Part shown: positions 6,893 through 12,847 of the stretch, one piece after another
How the letters are laid out: each line of letters opens with the position of its first letter
Numbering within the stretch: position 1 is the stretch's first letter
Assembly (NCBI GenBank): GCA_963694825.1
Contig: CAVOEV010000127.1
Coordinates: 1 to 12,855 of the forward strand
Direction of reading: 5' to 3'
Length of the DNA stretch: 12,855 nt
Origin: UBA8437 sp963694825
GTDB lineage: Bacteria > Planctomycetota > Planctomycetia > Planctomycetales > Planctomycetaceae
Position numbers and translations under genes: made by a program
Notes under the pieces: model-generated
Seen by the model: only the letters and a program-made list of their open reading frames with translations
What the model was told of the DNA's origin: nothing
Databases searched by the model: none

Positions 6893-8244
6893 TTCGAAGT
6901 TGCGGCGTCACCGATCATCTGAGGCAGGTTGTCCCGTTTGGGATCTCGGGTCGCATTCGCCGCATCGCGGGCCAGGCCGCCGTGGTCGCCGACTTTCCGG
7001 CTCCTCTTGGAGCCGTCTGCCGGATCCGTTCGGGGAGCGAGACTGAGATTGATGCCGAGGTGATTGGTTTTTCTGGCGACGAGTCGCTGGTGTTGCCGTA
7101 CACCGACCTGGCGGGGATTTCTCGAGGCGACGACGTGCAGTTGTTGAGAACGGCTCCATCGGTGCGGGTTGGCGAGGGGTTATTGGGTCGAGTGATCGAC
7201 GGCCGCGGCCGTCCGATCGACGGACTTCCGGCGGCTCATCTGCCGCATCGTATGCCATTGCATTCGATTCCCACCCCGCCGCTGGAACGCCCTCCGATCG
7301 AATCGACGATGGTGACCGGTGTCCGAACGATCGACGGGTTGTTGACGTGCGGGCGTGGCCAGAGGTTGGGGATTCTGGCCGGAAGCGGTTTGGGCAAAAG
7401 CACACTGCTGGGTCAATTGGCTCGATCGAGCACTTCGGATGTCAACGTGGTGGTGTTGGTTGGAGAGCGGGGTCGCGAGGTCCGCGAGTTTCTTGAGCGG
7501 GATCTTGGGCCCGAGGGGTTGGCCCGCAGCGTGGTCGTGGCAGCGACCGGCGACGAGTCGGCATTGCTCAGGCAGCGAGCGGCATTCCTGGGCGCGGCGG
7601 TGGCCGAGTACTTTCGTGACCTGGGTCGCGACGTGTTGTTGCTGTTGGACAGCGTGTCACGAGTTGCGGCGGCCAGTCGAGAGATCGGGTTGGCAGCTGG
7701 AGAAGATCCGGTGGCACGCGGCTATCCGGCTGGCGTGTTCGCCATGTTGCCCAGGCTCCTGGAACGCAGCGGCCGGACCGCCGAAGGGAGTATCACAGGA
7801 TTCTACACCGTGCTGGTCGAGGGGGATGACGAGAGTGATCCGGTGGCCGAGAGTGCTCGGGCGATCCTTGATGGGCATCTTGTGTTGTCTCGCGAGTTGG
7901 CCGAACGAGCTCATTGGCCGGCGATCGATGTGCTGGCCAGCATCAGCCGGTCGATGAACGACGTCACCACGCCCGAGCACCAACGATTGGCCGAGGAATT
8001 GCGGCGAGTTCTTTCGGCACGACGTGATGCCAACGATCTGGTGAGCGTGGGAGCCTATCCGGCGGGATCCAATCCGCTGGTCGATGCCGCACTTCGACAT
8101 GAAGCCGATATCAACAGCTTTCTCAGGCAACTGCCCACCGAAATCAACTCGATGCCTCAGACTCTCGAACTCATGGCCCGGCTGACTGAAGCCCTGGGGT
8201 CTGTCGCAGCACCCGAGTCAGCCGCAGCGGTTGGTCGCGCCTGA
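6889..8244 (+). CDS. fliI: FliI, flagellar protein-export ATPase
   Basis: The 451-aa cytoplasmic ATPase of the flagellar type III export apparatus, homologous to F1-beta. It forms a hexamer that with FliH and FliJ delivers and unfolds substrates. The Walker A loop is GSGLGKST (165-172). The Walker B strand DVLLLLDS ends in D254, followed by SREIGLAAGEDPVARGYPAGVFAMLPRLLERSG, the strongly conserved T3SS-ATPase segment. GRVIDGRGRPIDG (near residue 100) and VGERGREVREF are also typical. The catalytic glutamate is present in GERGRE. Length is as usual (about 440-460). The start ATG overlaps the fliH stop. No key residue is missing, so export should be ATP-driven. The stop lies in a short direct repeat (8241-8269). 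Confidence 0.96.
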   Translation: MIRSCGVTDHLRQVVPFGISGRIRRIAGQAAVVADFPAPLGAVCRIRSGSETEIDAEVIGFSGDESLVLPYTDLAGISRGDDVQLLRTAPSVRVGEGLLGRVIDGRGRPIDGLPAAHLPHRMPLHSIPTPPLERPPIESTMVTGVRTIDGLLTCGRGQRLGILAGSGLGKSTLLGQLARSSTSDVNVVVLVGERGREVREFLERDLGPEGLARSVVVAATGDESALLRQRAAFLGAAVAEYFRDLGRDVLLLLDSVSRVAAASREIGLAAGEDPVARGYPAGVFAMLPRLLERSGRTAEGSITGFYTVLVEGDDESDPVAESARAILDGHLVLSRELAERAHWPAIDVLASISRSMNDVTTPEHQRLAEELRRVLSARRDANDLVSVGAYPAGSNPLVDAALRHEADINSFLRQLPTEINSMPQTLELMARLTEALGSVAAPESAAAVGRA

Positions 8245-8269
8245 TTCCAGTAGCCCAGTCTGATTCCAG
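8241..8269. repeat. 10-bp direct repeat at the fliI stop
   Basis: CTGATTCCAG occurs at 8241-8250 (containing the fliI TGA stop) and again at 8260-8269, 19 bp apart. It looks like a small local duplication in the fliI-fliJ gap. No function is evident. Confidence 0.7.
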
Positions 8270-8278
8270 GCAACTCAA

Positions 8279-8641
8279 GTGAAACGCAATCGCTTTGAAC
8301 TGCTCCAGCAGATACGGCGCCGTCGGCTCGATGCGTGCCGGTTGCAGCTGGTCGGTGTGGGGCAATGTGAGAGAGTGTTGTCGAGTCGATTGGACGAGAT
8401 GGTTCACGGGGTCCGAGTGACGTTCGCGGAACAGAGGGAGGCGGTCGAGGCAGGAGGTGTCGACGTGAGTCGGGTGGTCGATTGCCGTCGCCGTCGAGCC
8501 GAATTGCAGGGAGCGTGCGACATGTTGTCTCGGCGGAATGGTTTGGTTCGAGAGGTGCTCGAGTTGGCTCGGACGAATCTCGAGGCTGCGGTTCGCGAGG
8601 TCGATGTGATCGGAAAACTGGTCGAGCGGGCTGCGGTGTGA
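8279..8641 (+). CDS. fliJ: FliJ, coiled-coil export chaperone / ATPase stalk
   Basis: A 120-aa, almost wholly helical, Arg- and Glu-rich protein. FliJ sits in the centre of the FliI hexamer, like the F1 gamma subunit, and contacts FlhA. The N-terminus (MKRNRFELLQQIRRRRLDAC) and C-terminal helix (EVLELARTNLEAAVREVDVIGKLVE) have the expected two-helix antiparallel coiled-coil pattern; the middle loop is at about residues 58-68. FliJ is poorly conserved, so position after fliI and size carry much of the assignment. The start is GTG at 8279, with no obvious strong ribosome binding site. The stop codon lies inside the first copy of a 12-bp tandem repeat, and the last residues (AAV) are coded by it. 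Confidence 0.8.
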   Translation: MKRNRFELLQQIRRRRLDACRLQLVGVGQCERVLSSRLDEMVHGVRVTFAEQREAVEAGGVDVSRVVDCRRRRAELQGACDMLSRRNGLVREVLELARTNLEAAVREVDVIGKLVERAAV

Positions 8642-8689
8642 GCTGCGGTGTGAGCTGCGGTGTGAGCTGCGGTGTGAGCTGCGGTGTGA
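8630..8689. repeat. 12-bp tandem repeat, five copies, carrying the fliJ stop
   Basis: Five perfect copies of GCTGCGGTGTGA, followed by a partial GCTG. The first copy contains the fliJ stop (TGA, 8639-8641). Because the unit is 12 bp, each copy repeats an in-frame Ala-Ala-Val-stop, giving five successive stops in the fliJ frame. Its first 11 bases are identical to the unit repeated at 11896-11939. Confidence 0.95.
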
Positions 8690-8697
8690 GCTGGATC

Positions 8698-8728
8698 TTG
8701 ACCGGTTTCAAGCGGAGTCCTATATAAC
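8698..8728 (+). promoter_or_regulatory. internal sigma-70-like promoter upstream of fliN
   Basis: TTGACC (8698-8703; 5/6 match) and TATATA (8721-8726) are separated by exactly 17 bp; TATAAC (8723-8728) is an overlapping alternative at 19 bp. Transcription would start near 8733, about 25 nt before the fliN ATG. It lies in a 116-bp gap after the fliJ repeat array, so the downstream genes (fliN to flhB) could be transcribed independently of the upstream block. Confidence 0.55.
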
Positions 8729-8757
8729 TGCCCCGCGTCGCCGACAAAGGCCTCGCC

Positions 8758-9000
8758 ATGCCCGAGCTGACCCTTTCCACAGAAGATTCCGCGTCGGTCG
8801 AGACACCTGTTTCGATCGAGTTGGGCACGGCACGTCTCGACGACGATTCGCTCGCACAACTCGACACCGGCAGCCTTGTGACACTCGATCGACACGCCGC
8901 CGACCCGGTCGACATCCTGGTCGAAGGTCGTTTGGTTGCCCGAGGCGAACTGCTGGTTATTGAAAAGGAGCTGGCCGTCCGCATCGTCGAACTCATCTAG
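8758..9000 (+). CDS. fliN: FliN, minimal C-ring / SpoA-domain protein
   Basis: An 80-aa protein that is essentially one SpoA (FliN/SctQ C-terminal) domain. Residues 17-80 show VSIELGTARL, then LDTGSLVTLDRHAADPVDILVEGRLVARGELLVIEKELAVRIVEL, with the conserved L-D-x-x-x-x-x-PVD and G-x-L-x-A-x-GE-V/L pattern. FliN forms the lower C-ring and docks FliH. The usual N-terminal extension is almost absent (family length about 100-150), leaving 16 residues. AAAGG (8746-8750) 7 nt upstream supports the ATG at 8758. No fliM lies beside it, unlike the common fliM-fliN order. A type III SctQ-like role is possible, but neighbours favour the flagellum. Confidence 0.88.
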   Translation: MPELTLSTEDSASVETPVSIELGTARLDDDSLAQLDTGSLVTLDRHAADPVDILVEGRLVARGELLVIEKELAVRIVELI

Positions 9001-9077
9001 CCCAACTCCTCAGTCTCAATACTCCACTCTCACACTCACGTTTCTCCTCTCATTTCTCTCCACAATCCCATCCACTC
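9001..9077 (+). promoter_or_regulatory. 77-nt C-rich, nearly G-free leader between fliN and fliO
   Basis: By hand count the stretch has 36 C, 23 T, 16 A and only 2 G. The RNA would be unstructured and C-rich, the classic composition of a Rho-utilisation region. No Shine-Dalgarno sequence precedes the fliO ATG at 9078 (upstream sequence CACAATCCCATCCACTC), so initiation there would have to use another route such as S1-type single-strand loading. Function is inferred from composition. Confidence 0.5.
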
Positions 9078-9704
9078 ATGATCGATACATCGTTTCGCCG
9101 GGGGGTGAGGCGTCTGGCGATTTCGGCCTGCGCGCTGACCGTGTTGACCATTCCGTCACTCGCCAGCGACGAATCTCTGGTTCCGCCGTCGTCGGCAATT
9201 TCCGTTCCCCCTTCGGTGACACTTCAACCGGCCGTCTCGGACATCGACCCACTCACGCCGTCGGGTTCACTTCCGCTGCGTCGCGGGTCGCAGCCGGGTT
9301 CGCGTTCGTCTGAATCGTCGCATGTCAGTGAGTCGATCTGGAACACGGCGATCGTGCTGGGCGTGATTTGTGCTGGCCTGGTCGCGGTGTCGATCGGCCT
9401 GCGTCGTCGTCGACGTTCCAGTGGCGGTCGATTGCCGGTCGAGGCGGTCGAGGTACTGGGTCGCACGGCCATTGATGGCCGGCACGCGATCAGCCTGGTG
9501 AGATGTGGGTCTCGGGTGCTGGTTCTATCGGTGGATGCGACAGAGGGGCTTTCGACCTTGGCCGAGATCAGCGACCCGGACGAAGTCAACCTGTTGACGG
9601 ATCTGTGTCGGTTGCCAGAAGGCGGCGTGGCGGCAGCTCTGGGGAGATTGGGACAAGCGGTTGACTCGATCGAGGCCGTCCCCAGGGAGCCGGCGGATGT
9701 CTAG
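9078..9704 (+). CDS. fliO: FliO, flagellar export-gate assembly protein
   Basis: A 208-aa bitopic membrane protein. FliO assists assembly of the FliP-FliR core in E. coli-type systems. It has a signal-peptide-like start (residues 1-29, cleavage near ASLAS/DES), a Ser/Pro-rich periplasmic segment to about residue 84, and one transmembrane helix at about 87-108 ending in an RRRRR stop-transfer run. The cytoplasmic FliO domain follows (about 118-175), with LPVEAVEVLGRTAIDGRHAISLVRCGSRVLVLSV, matching the family pattern of a short SH3-like fold. Its place just before fliP supports the call. The periplasmic part is longer than in enterobacterial FliO but common elsewhere. The stop overlaps the fliP start by 8 nt, suggesting coupling. 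No ribosome binding site is visible before its ATG. Confidence 0.87.
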   Translation: MIDTSFRRGVRRLAISACALTVLTIPSLASDESLVPPSSAISVPPSVTLQPAVSDIDPLTPSGSLPLRRGSQPGSRSSESSHVSESIWNTAIVLGVICAGLVAVSIGLRRRRRSSGGRLPVEAVEVLGRTAIDGRHAISLVRCGSRVLVLSVDATEGLSTLAEISDPDEVNLLTDLCRLPEGGVAAALGRLGQAVDSIEAVPREPADV

Positions 9705-10650
9705 AAAAACGTCCCCCAGGGATTGGTTCATCCGACAATCCGCCGTTGGCGGATCGTCGAGGGAGCCTGTCCGGACGTCGAGGCTCCTGCTGGCCGCATT
9801 GATCTTCCTGTCTGCAATCGGCAGTCCATTGCTGGCCGACAACGCGTTTCGGTCGACTTCCGACGGTTCCAGTTCAGCATCCCCCAATCCCGAATCCGGT
9901 CCCAAGGCGCTGTTTTCGGGCAGTCTCGAGCAGGCGGCCGCTCCGGAGAACGTTTCGACAACGGTCCGCATGGCCTTGCTGCTGACGGTGGTGAGCCTGG
10001 TCCCGAGTGTGCTGGCGATGACGACCTGTTATGTCCGTTTTCTGGTCGTGCTGGGCCTGTTGCGGCAGGCCCTGGGTGCCGGGCAATTGTTGTCGAACCA
10101 GGTGCTTGCGGCCTTGTGTCTGTTCCTGACCGTATCGGTCATGGCTCCGGTCTGGCAGCAGTCCTGGGACGAGGGAGTCTTGCCTTACACGGAAGCGACC
10201 AGCGAGTCGCAACGTCCGACGTTGGAGCAGACGGCGGTAGCGACGGTGAGGCCGGTTCGCGAGTTCATGAGTCAGCAGATCCATGCCTCGGGGAACACCG
10301 ATGGAGTCTTCCTGTTGCTGGACTACCAGCGACCGGTTGCCGACAGTTCGCGGGCTGCGGCCTGGGTCGAGCCGACGACGTATGCGGAAGTGCCTCTGAG
10401 CGTATTGCTTCCTTCGTACCTGCTCAGCGAGTTGAAGATCGCTTTCACGATCGGGTTCCTGGTCTTCTTGCCGTTTGTTGTGATCGACCTGGTGGTTTCG
10501 TCGTTGCTGGTTTCGACTGGAGTCATGATGTTGCCGCCGGTGATGGTTTCGTTGCCGCTGAAGCTGTTGTTGTTCGTGATGATCGACGGCTGGTTCTTGA
10601 CGGTGGGGATGTTGTTGCAGAGTGTCCAGGTGGCGGGTGTGACTGGCTAG
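9697..10650 (+). CDS. fliP: FliP, export-gate core protein
   Basis: A 317-aa inner-membrane protein; five FliP subunits with FliQ and FliR form the helical export channel. The N-terminus carries a long signal peptide (n-region to about 29, hydrophobic LLLAALIFLSAIGSPLLA, cleavage after A47), as expected for FliP. The membrane domain has MTTCYVRFLVVLGLLRQALG, SNQVLAALCLFLTVSVMAP, REFMSQQ, VPLSVLLPSYLLSELKIAF and GFLVFLPFVVIDLVVSSLL. It closes with GVMMLPPVMVSLPLKLLLFVMIDGW, all near-diagnostic. The in-frame TTG at 9661 is rejected because the ATG at 9697 has AGGGAG (9683-9688) in position and overlaps the fliO stop. A Ser-rich linker (about 48-87) between the signal peptide and the first TM is variable in the family. 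Confidence 0.97.
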   Translation: MSRKTSPRDWFIRQSAVGGSSREPVRTSRLLLAALIFLSAIGSPLLADNAFRSTSDGSSSASPNPESGPKALFSGSLEQAAAPENVSTTVRMALLLTVVSLVPSVLAMTTCYVRFLVVLGLLRQALGAGQLLSNQVLAALCLFLTVSVMAPVWQQSWDEGVLPYTEATSESQRPTLEQTAVATVRPVREFMSQQIHASGNTDGVFLLLDYQRPVADSSRAAAWVEPTTYAEVPLSVLLPSYLLSELKIAFTIGFLVFLPFVVIDLVVSSLLVSTGVMMLPPVMVSLPLKLLLFVMIDGWFLTVGMLLQSVQVAGVTG

Positions 10651-10710
10651 GTCGTGGGTTGGGTTGGTCCGAGGCGGCCTGGTTGTTTGGGATGAAGGGC
10701 GAGTGGAAAC

Positions 10711-10977
10711 ATGACCAGTAATCAGCTGACCGATGCGGCGCGTCAGGCGGTGATGCTGGGGCTGGAGACGGCTGGTCCGGTGTTGCTGTTGATTTTGGTC
10801 GTTGGCCTGGTGGTGGGGACATTGCAGGCGGCCACTCAGATCCAGGACCAGTCGATTGGACTTGTTGTGCGGTTGTTGGCGGTGGTGACGGCGTTGGTGG
10901 TGCTGTTGCCCTGGATGTTGGATCGGCTGGCGGTCTTTTCGACGGACCTGTTCGAGCGAATTCCCTCGATGTTGTGA
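10711..10977 (+). CDS. fliQ: FliQ, export-gate protein
   Basis: An 88-aa protein with two transmembrane helices (about 20-41 and 50-70), the normal size for FliQ. Four FliQ subunits wrap the FliP-FliR core. The signature VGLVVGTLQAATQIQDQSI is clear. The family's next segment (TLTFIPK) is here SIGLVVR, so an arginine takes the place of the conserved lysine. LLPWMLDRLAVFSTDLFERIP completes the family pattern. The gene follows fliP after a G-rich 60-nt gap with no further gene. The start ATG at 10711 has only a short GTGGA ribosome-binding match. Confidence 0.96.
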   Translation: MTSNQLTDAARQAVMLGLETAGPVLLLILVVGLVVGTLQAATQIQDQSIGLVVRLLAVVTALVVLLPWMLDRLAVFSTDLFERIPSML

Positions 10978-11023
10978 ACCGCGTGGACTGGTCGGTTGTG
11001 TTGGAGTGTTTGGACAGCGGTCA

Positions 11024-11890
11024 ATGACGGATTCGATGGGCAGAGTGTCTGAGGTGATCGAGGGCCTGGTGGCTTCTCGATCCGATTCGCTGATCGGATT
11101 GGGGACTGTGGGCTTGTTGGTCGCAGCGAGAATTGCCGGGTTGATGTTCACGTTGCCGGGTTGGCAGAGTGGCGTGTTTCCATTTCGGTTGAGACTGGCG
11201 AGCGTGTTGGTGGTGACCTGGCTGGTATTGCCGGTCGTGGCGGGGGCAGCGGGGGCAGCGGGGCTGGCTTCTCTTGATACGGCATCGATGTCCGGGCATG
11301 CGTTGATCGAAGCGGTGATCGGAGCCATTTTGGGTCTGGGTGTGTTGACGGTGTTTGCGGGTTTGCGTGGTGTGGGCGAGATCATTGACCGTCAGACGGG
11401 TTGGGGGTTGGCGGGCGTGCTGGATCCATCGGGAGCGGGCGGCGGTCCGGGGACGACGATGGTGACGTGGACGGCGGTCGCGGCGTTGTTCGTGATGTCT
11501 CCGATCAACGGGCACCTGCTGCTGCTCGACAGTTTGTTGGGGACCTTTGATGCGATTGCACTTGGAGGCATCGACGTGACTGCTGACGCGGGCGTGGTGA
11601 GCTTGGCGAGTGAGTTGGTGGTACGGCTGGTGCACCAGTCGTTGGTGTTGACGGTTCAAGTGGCGGCACCGGTGTTGGCGGTGATGTTGTTGGTGTCGGT
11701 GGTGATCGGGATCGTGGGTCGTGCGTTGCCCGAGACAAACGTGTTGGTGTTGGCGATGCCAGCTCGGGTGTTGGTCGGAGTGTTGTTGTTGTCGGTGGTG
11801 GTGACCGGAGTGGGTCGAGTGATGACTGATGCGGTGCCTGGTGTATTGGACGAGGTGAGATCGACGTTGGTGGAAGCGTCGGTGCGGTAG
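11024..11890 (+). CDS. fliR: FliR, export-gate protein
   Basis: A 288-aa polytopic membrane protein, the single-copy subunit closing the FliP5-FliQ4-FliR1 gate. It has about six hydrophobic helices, with ARIAGLMFTLPGWQSGVFPFRLRLASVLVVTWLVLPVV at the start. GEIIDRQTGWGLAGVLDPSGAGGG follows, the FliR/SctT motif corresponding to G-x-x-ID-x-Q-x-G. PINGHLLLLDSL, the SHxALP-like PALPETNVLVLAMPARVLVGVLLL block and a final amphipathic segment come after. In-frame GTG (11006) and ATG (11036) are alternative starts; 11024 has a GGA match at about 9 nt. A small Ala/Gly-rich loop (near residues 73-81) is coded by repeated GGGGGCAGC. The stop lies 5 nt before an 11-bp tandem repeat. Confidence 0.95.
   Translation: MTDSMGRVSEVIEGLVASRSDSLIGLGTVGLLVAARIAGLMFTLPGWQSGVFPFRLRLASVLVVTWLVLPVVAGAAGAAGLASLDTASMSGHALIEAVIGAILGLGVLTVFAGLRGVGEIIDRQTGWGLAGVLDPSGAGGGPGTTMVTWTAVAALFVMSPINGHLLLLDSLLGTFDAIALGGIDVTADAGVVSLASELVVRLVHQSLVLTVQVAAPVLAVMLLVSVVIGIVGRALPETNVLVLAMPARVLVGVLLLSVVVTGVGRVMTDAVPGVLDEVRSTLVEASVR
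11241..11263 (+). repeat. GGGGGCAGC repeat in fliR
   Basis: Two copies of GGGGGCAGC followed by GGGG, coding for Gly-Ala-Ala repeats in a loop of FliR. A 20-nt part (11241-11260) is identical to fliR's neighbour flhB at 12524-12543. Three G-tracts of four or five make a G-quadruplex possible if a shorter GG pair joins. Confidence 0.8.
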
Positions 11891-11895
11891 CGGGT

Positions 11896-11939
11896 GCTGC
11901 GGTGTGGCTGCGGTGTGGCTGCGGTGTGGCTGCGGTGTT
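11896..11939. repeat. 11-bp tandem repeat, four copies, between fliR and flhB
   Basis: Units of GCTGCGGTGTG at 11896-11906, 11907-11917 and 11918-11928; the fourth (11929-11939) ends in T instead of G. The unit is the same as the first 11 bases of the 12-bp unit at 8630-8689. It fills much of the 86-bp gap between the fliR stop and the flhB start. No promoter was recognised there. Confidence 0.95.
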
Positions 11940-11976
11940 GTGTTGGAACGAACGAGTCGAGGCCGGGGACGGTTGA

Positions 11977-12840
11977 ATGTCTGACTGGGACAGCAGGACG
12001 ATGCCGGCGAGTCCGCGTCGTCGTCTCGAGGCACGTCAGCGTGGGGAGGTGTCGCAGAGTCGGTTGCTGCGAGTGTCGGGTCAGTTGCTGGTCACGGTTG
12101 TGGCGATGTCGTGGCTGGGGTCGGGGTTGATCGAAGCCTTGGCGGGGATGATGCGAGTGAGTCTCGGCAATGCGGCGGGTGGTCTTGGGCAGGGGGTGAG
12201 TGATTGGTTCGAACCGACGGCGATGGCGGTGTTGCCGCTATTGGTTGTTGGTGTGATGGCGTCGGTGTTGATCGGGTTGGTTCAGACGGGTTGGTTGTTT
12301 GCCTTGTCGGTGCCGGTTCCGAAGTGGGAGCGGTTGAATCCGTCAGCGGGTCTGGCTCGGATGGTGGGTGGTGGCAGTGTGGCGAGGTGTCTGACGGTTG
12401 TCGGTCAATTGTTGATCATTGTGGGAGTGGGTGGTTGGTTGGTGGGTGGTCATTGGAGCGAGTTGTTGTCTGAGTCGATGGTGTCAGATGCAGCGAGTGA
12501 GGCGGGGGCGGGGGCGGGGGCATCGGGGGCAGCGGGGGCAGCGTCGCGTCTGCTTGGGTGGTTGACTGTTCGAGGATTGCAGTTGGCGGGTTGTGTGGCA
12601 GTGGTGTTGTTGGCCTTGGGCGTGTTGGACTGGTTTTACCAGCGTTGGCGTTTCGAGCAGCAGTTGAAGATGACACCAGAGGAGTGGCGAGCGGAGCAGC
12701 GTCTCGAGCAGTCGCGTCGTCCACGTCGTCCACGTCGTCGGTCGTCGTCGGTCGTCGTCGGTCGTCGTCAGTCGTCGCAGTCGTCGCAGTCGTCGCAGTC
12801 GTCGGCGACTTTCCAACAGGTAGGTGAAAGCGTAGACTGA
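11977..12840 (+). CDS. flhB: FlhB membrane domain, lacking the NPTH autocleavage domain
   Basis: A 287-aa protein, whereas FlhB is usually about 350-380. FlhB surrounds the FliPQR gate and, through its self-cleaving cytoplasmic domain, switches export specificity. The N-terminal motif PRRRLEARQRGEVSQSRLL (residues 13-31) is typical. Four membrane segments lie at about 36-58, 82-110, 138-158 and 198-220. QTGWLFA and LNPSAGLARM (about 103-129) and LDWFYQRWRFEQQLKMTPEEWRAE (217-240) also match the family. After E240 the expected linker and NPTH domain are replaced by an Arg/Ser/Gln tail (246-287) coded by short tandem repeats. An Ala/Gly insert (172-190) is coded by G-runs. ATG at 11977 has upstream GGGGAC; an in-frame ATG at 12001 is possible. 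All three + frames close before 12841, so no cytoplasmic domain follows here. Confidence 0.88.
   Translation: MSDWDSRTMPASPRRRLEARQRGEVSQSRLLRVSGQLLVTVVAMSWLGSGLIEALAGMMRVSLGNAAGGLGQGVSDWFEPTAMAVLPLLVVGVMASVLIGLVQTGWLFALSVPVPKWERLNPSAGLARMVGGGSVARCLTVVGQLLIIVGVGGWLVGGHWSELLSESMVSDAASEAGAGAGASGAAGAASRLLGWLTVRGLQLAGCVAVVLLALGVLDWFYQRWRFEQQLKMTPEEWRAEQRLEQSRRPRRPRRRSSSVVVGRRQSSQSSQSSQSSATFQQVGESVD
12504..12543 (+). repeat. G5-tract repeat in flhB, potential G-quadruplex
   Basis: Five runs of exactly five G (12504-12508, 12510-12514, 12516-12520, 12525-12529, 12534-12538) are separated by 1, 1, 4 and 4 nt. They code for an Ala/Gly/Ser-rich insert between the third and fourth membrane segments of FlhB. 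The spacing is a strong intramolecular G-quadruplex pattern on the coding strand and mRNA. Confidence 0.85.
12721..12801 (+). repeat. 9-bp and 10-bp repeats coding the FlhB C-terminal tail
   Basis: CCACGTCGT occurs twice (12721-12738). A 10-bp unit GTCGTCGTCG occurs at 12741-12770 (third copy ends in A). The 9-bp unit TCGTCGCAG occurs three times (12772-12798). The 9-bp units keep the reading frame (Arg-Pro-Arg and Ser-Ser-Gln), but the 10-bp unit rotates it, so copy changes there would frameshift flhB. Confidence 0.9.
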
Positions 12841-12847
12841 GTCGGAC

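Noticed and set aside
8721..8747. Sigma-28 promoter TATA-N15-GCCGACAA before fliN
   Set aside because: The boxes match well, but the start would fall only a few bases before the ATG and export-gate genes are not usual sigma-28 targets; the overlapping sigma-70 boxes fit better.
8157..8996. Open frame on the - strand across fliJ and fliN
   Set aside because: It contains the repeat translated as TPQL units and opposes two well-supported genes.
9661..9696. TTG start for fliP at 9661
   Set aside because: It would overlap fliO by 44 nt; the ATG at 9697 has a good ribosome binding site and an ordinary 8-nt overlap.
10651..10710. Small gene or G-quadruplex in the fliP-fliQ gap
   Set aside because: The gap is G-rich with short GG and GGG runs but has no plausible start and frame, and the tracts are too short for a firm quadruplex call.
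9874..11385. Long open frame on the - strand (503 codons)
   Set aside because: It runs antisense across fliP, fliQ and fliR, and its product is His/Arg/Gln-rich low-complexity sequence typical of shadow frames in GC-rich DNA.
11021..12034. Long open frame on the - strand opposite fliR
   Set aside because: The product is dominated by His/Arg/Gln runs with no domain; it mirrors the GTG/TTG-rich fliR codons.
12558..12827. Frameshifted continuation of FlhB in another + frame
   Set aside because: The alternative frames across the repeats show no FlhB-like sequence or NPTH motif, and both stop (TAG 12821-12823, TGA 12825-12827) before the window ends.
4376..12840. Non-flagellar type III secretion system
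   Set aside because: FliO, the FliG domains and the fli gene order are flagellar, although the SctJ-like FliF and single-domain FliN resemble injectisome parts; no secretin or needle gene is present in the window.
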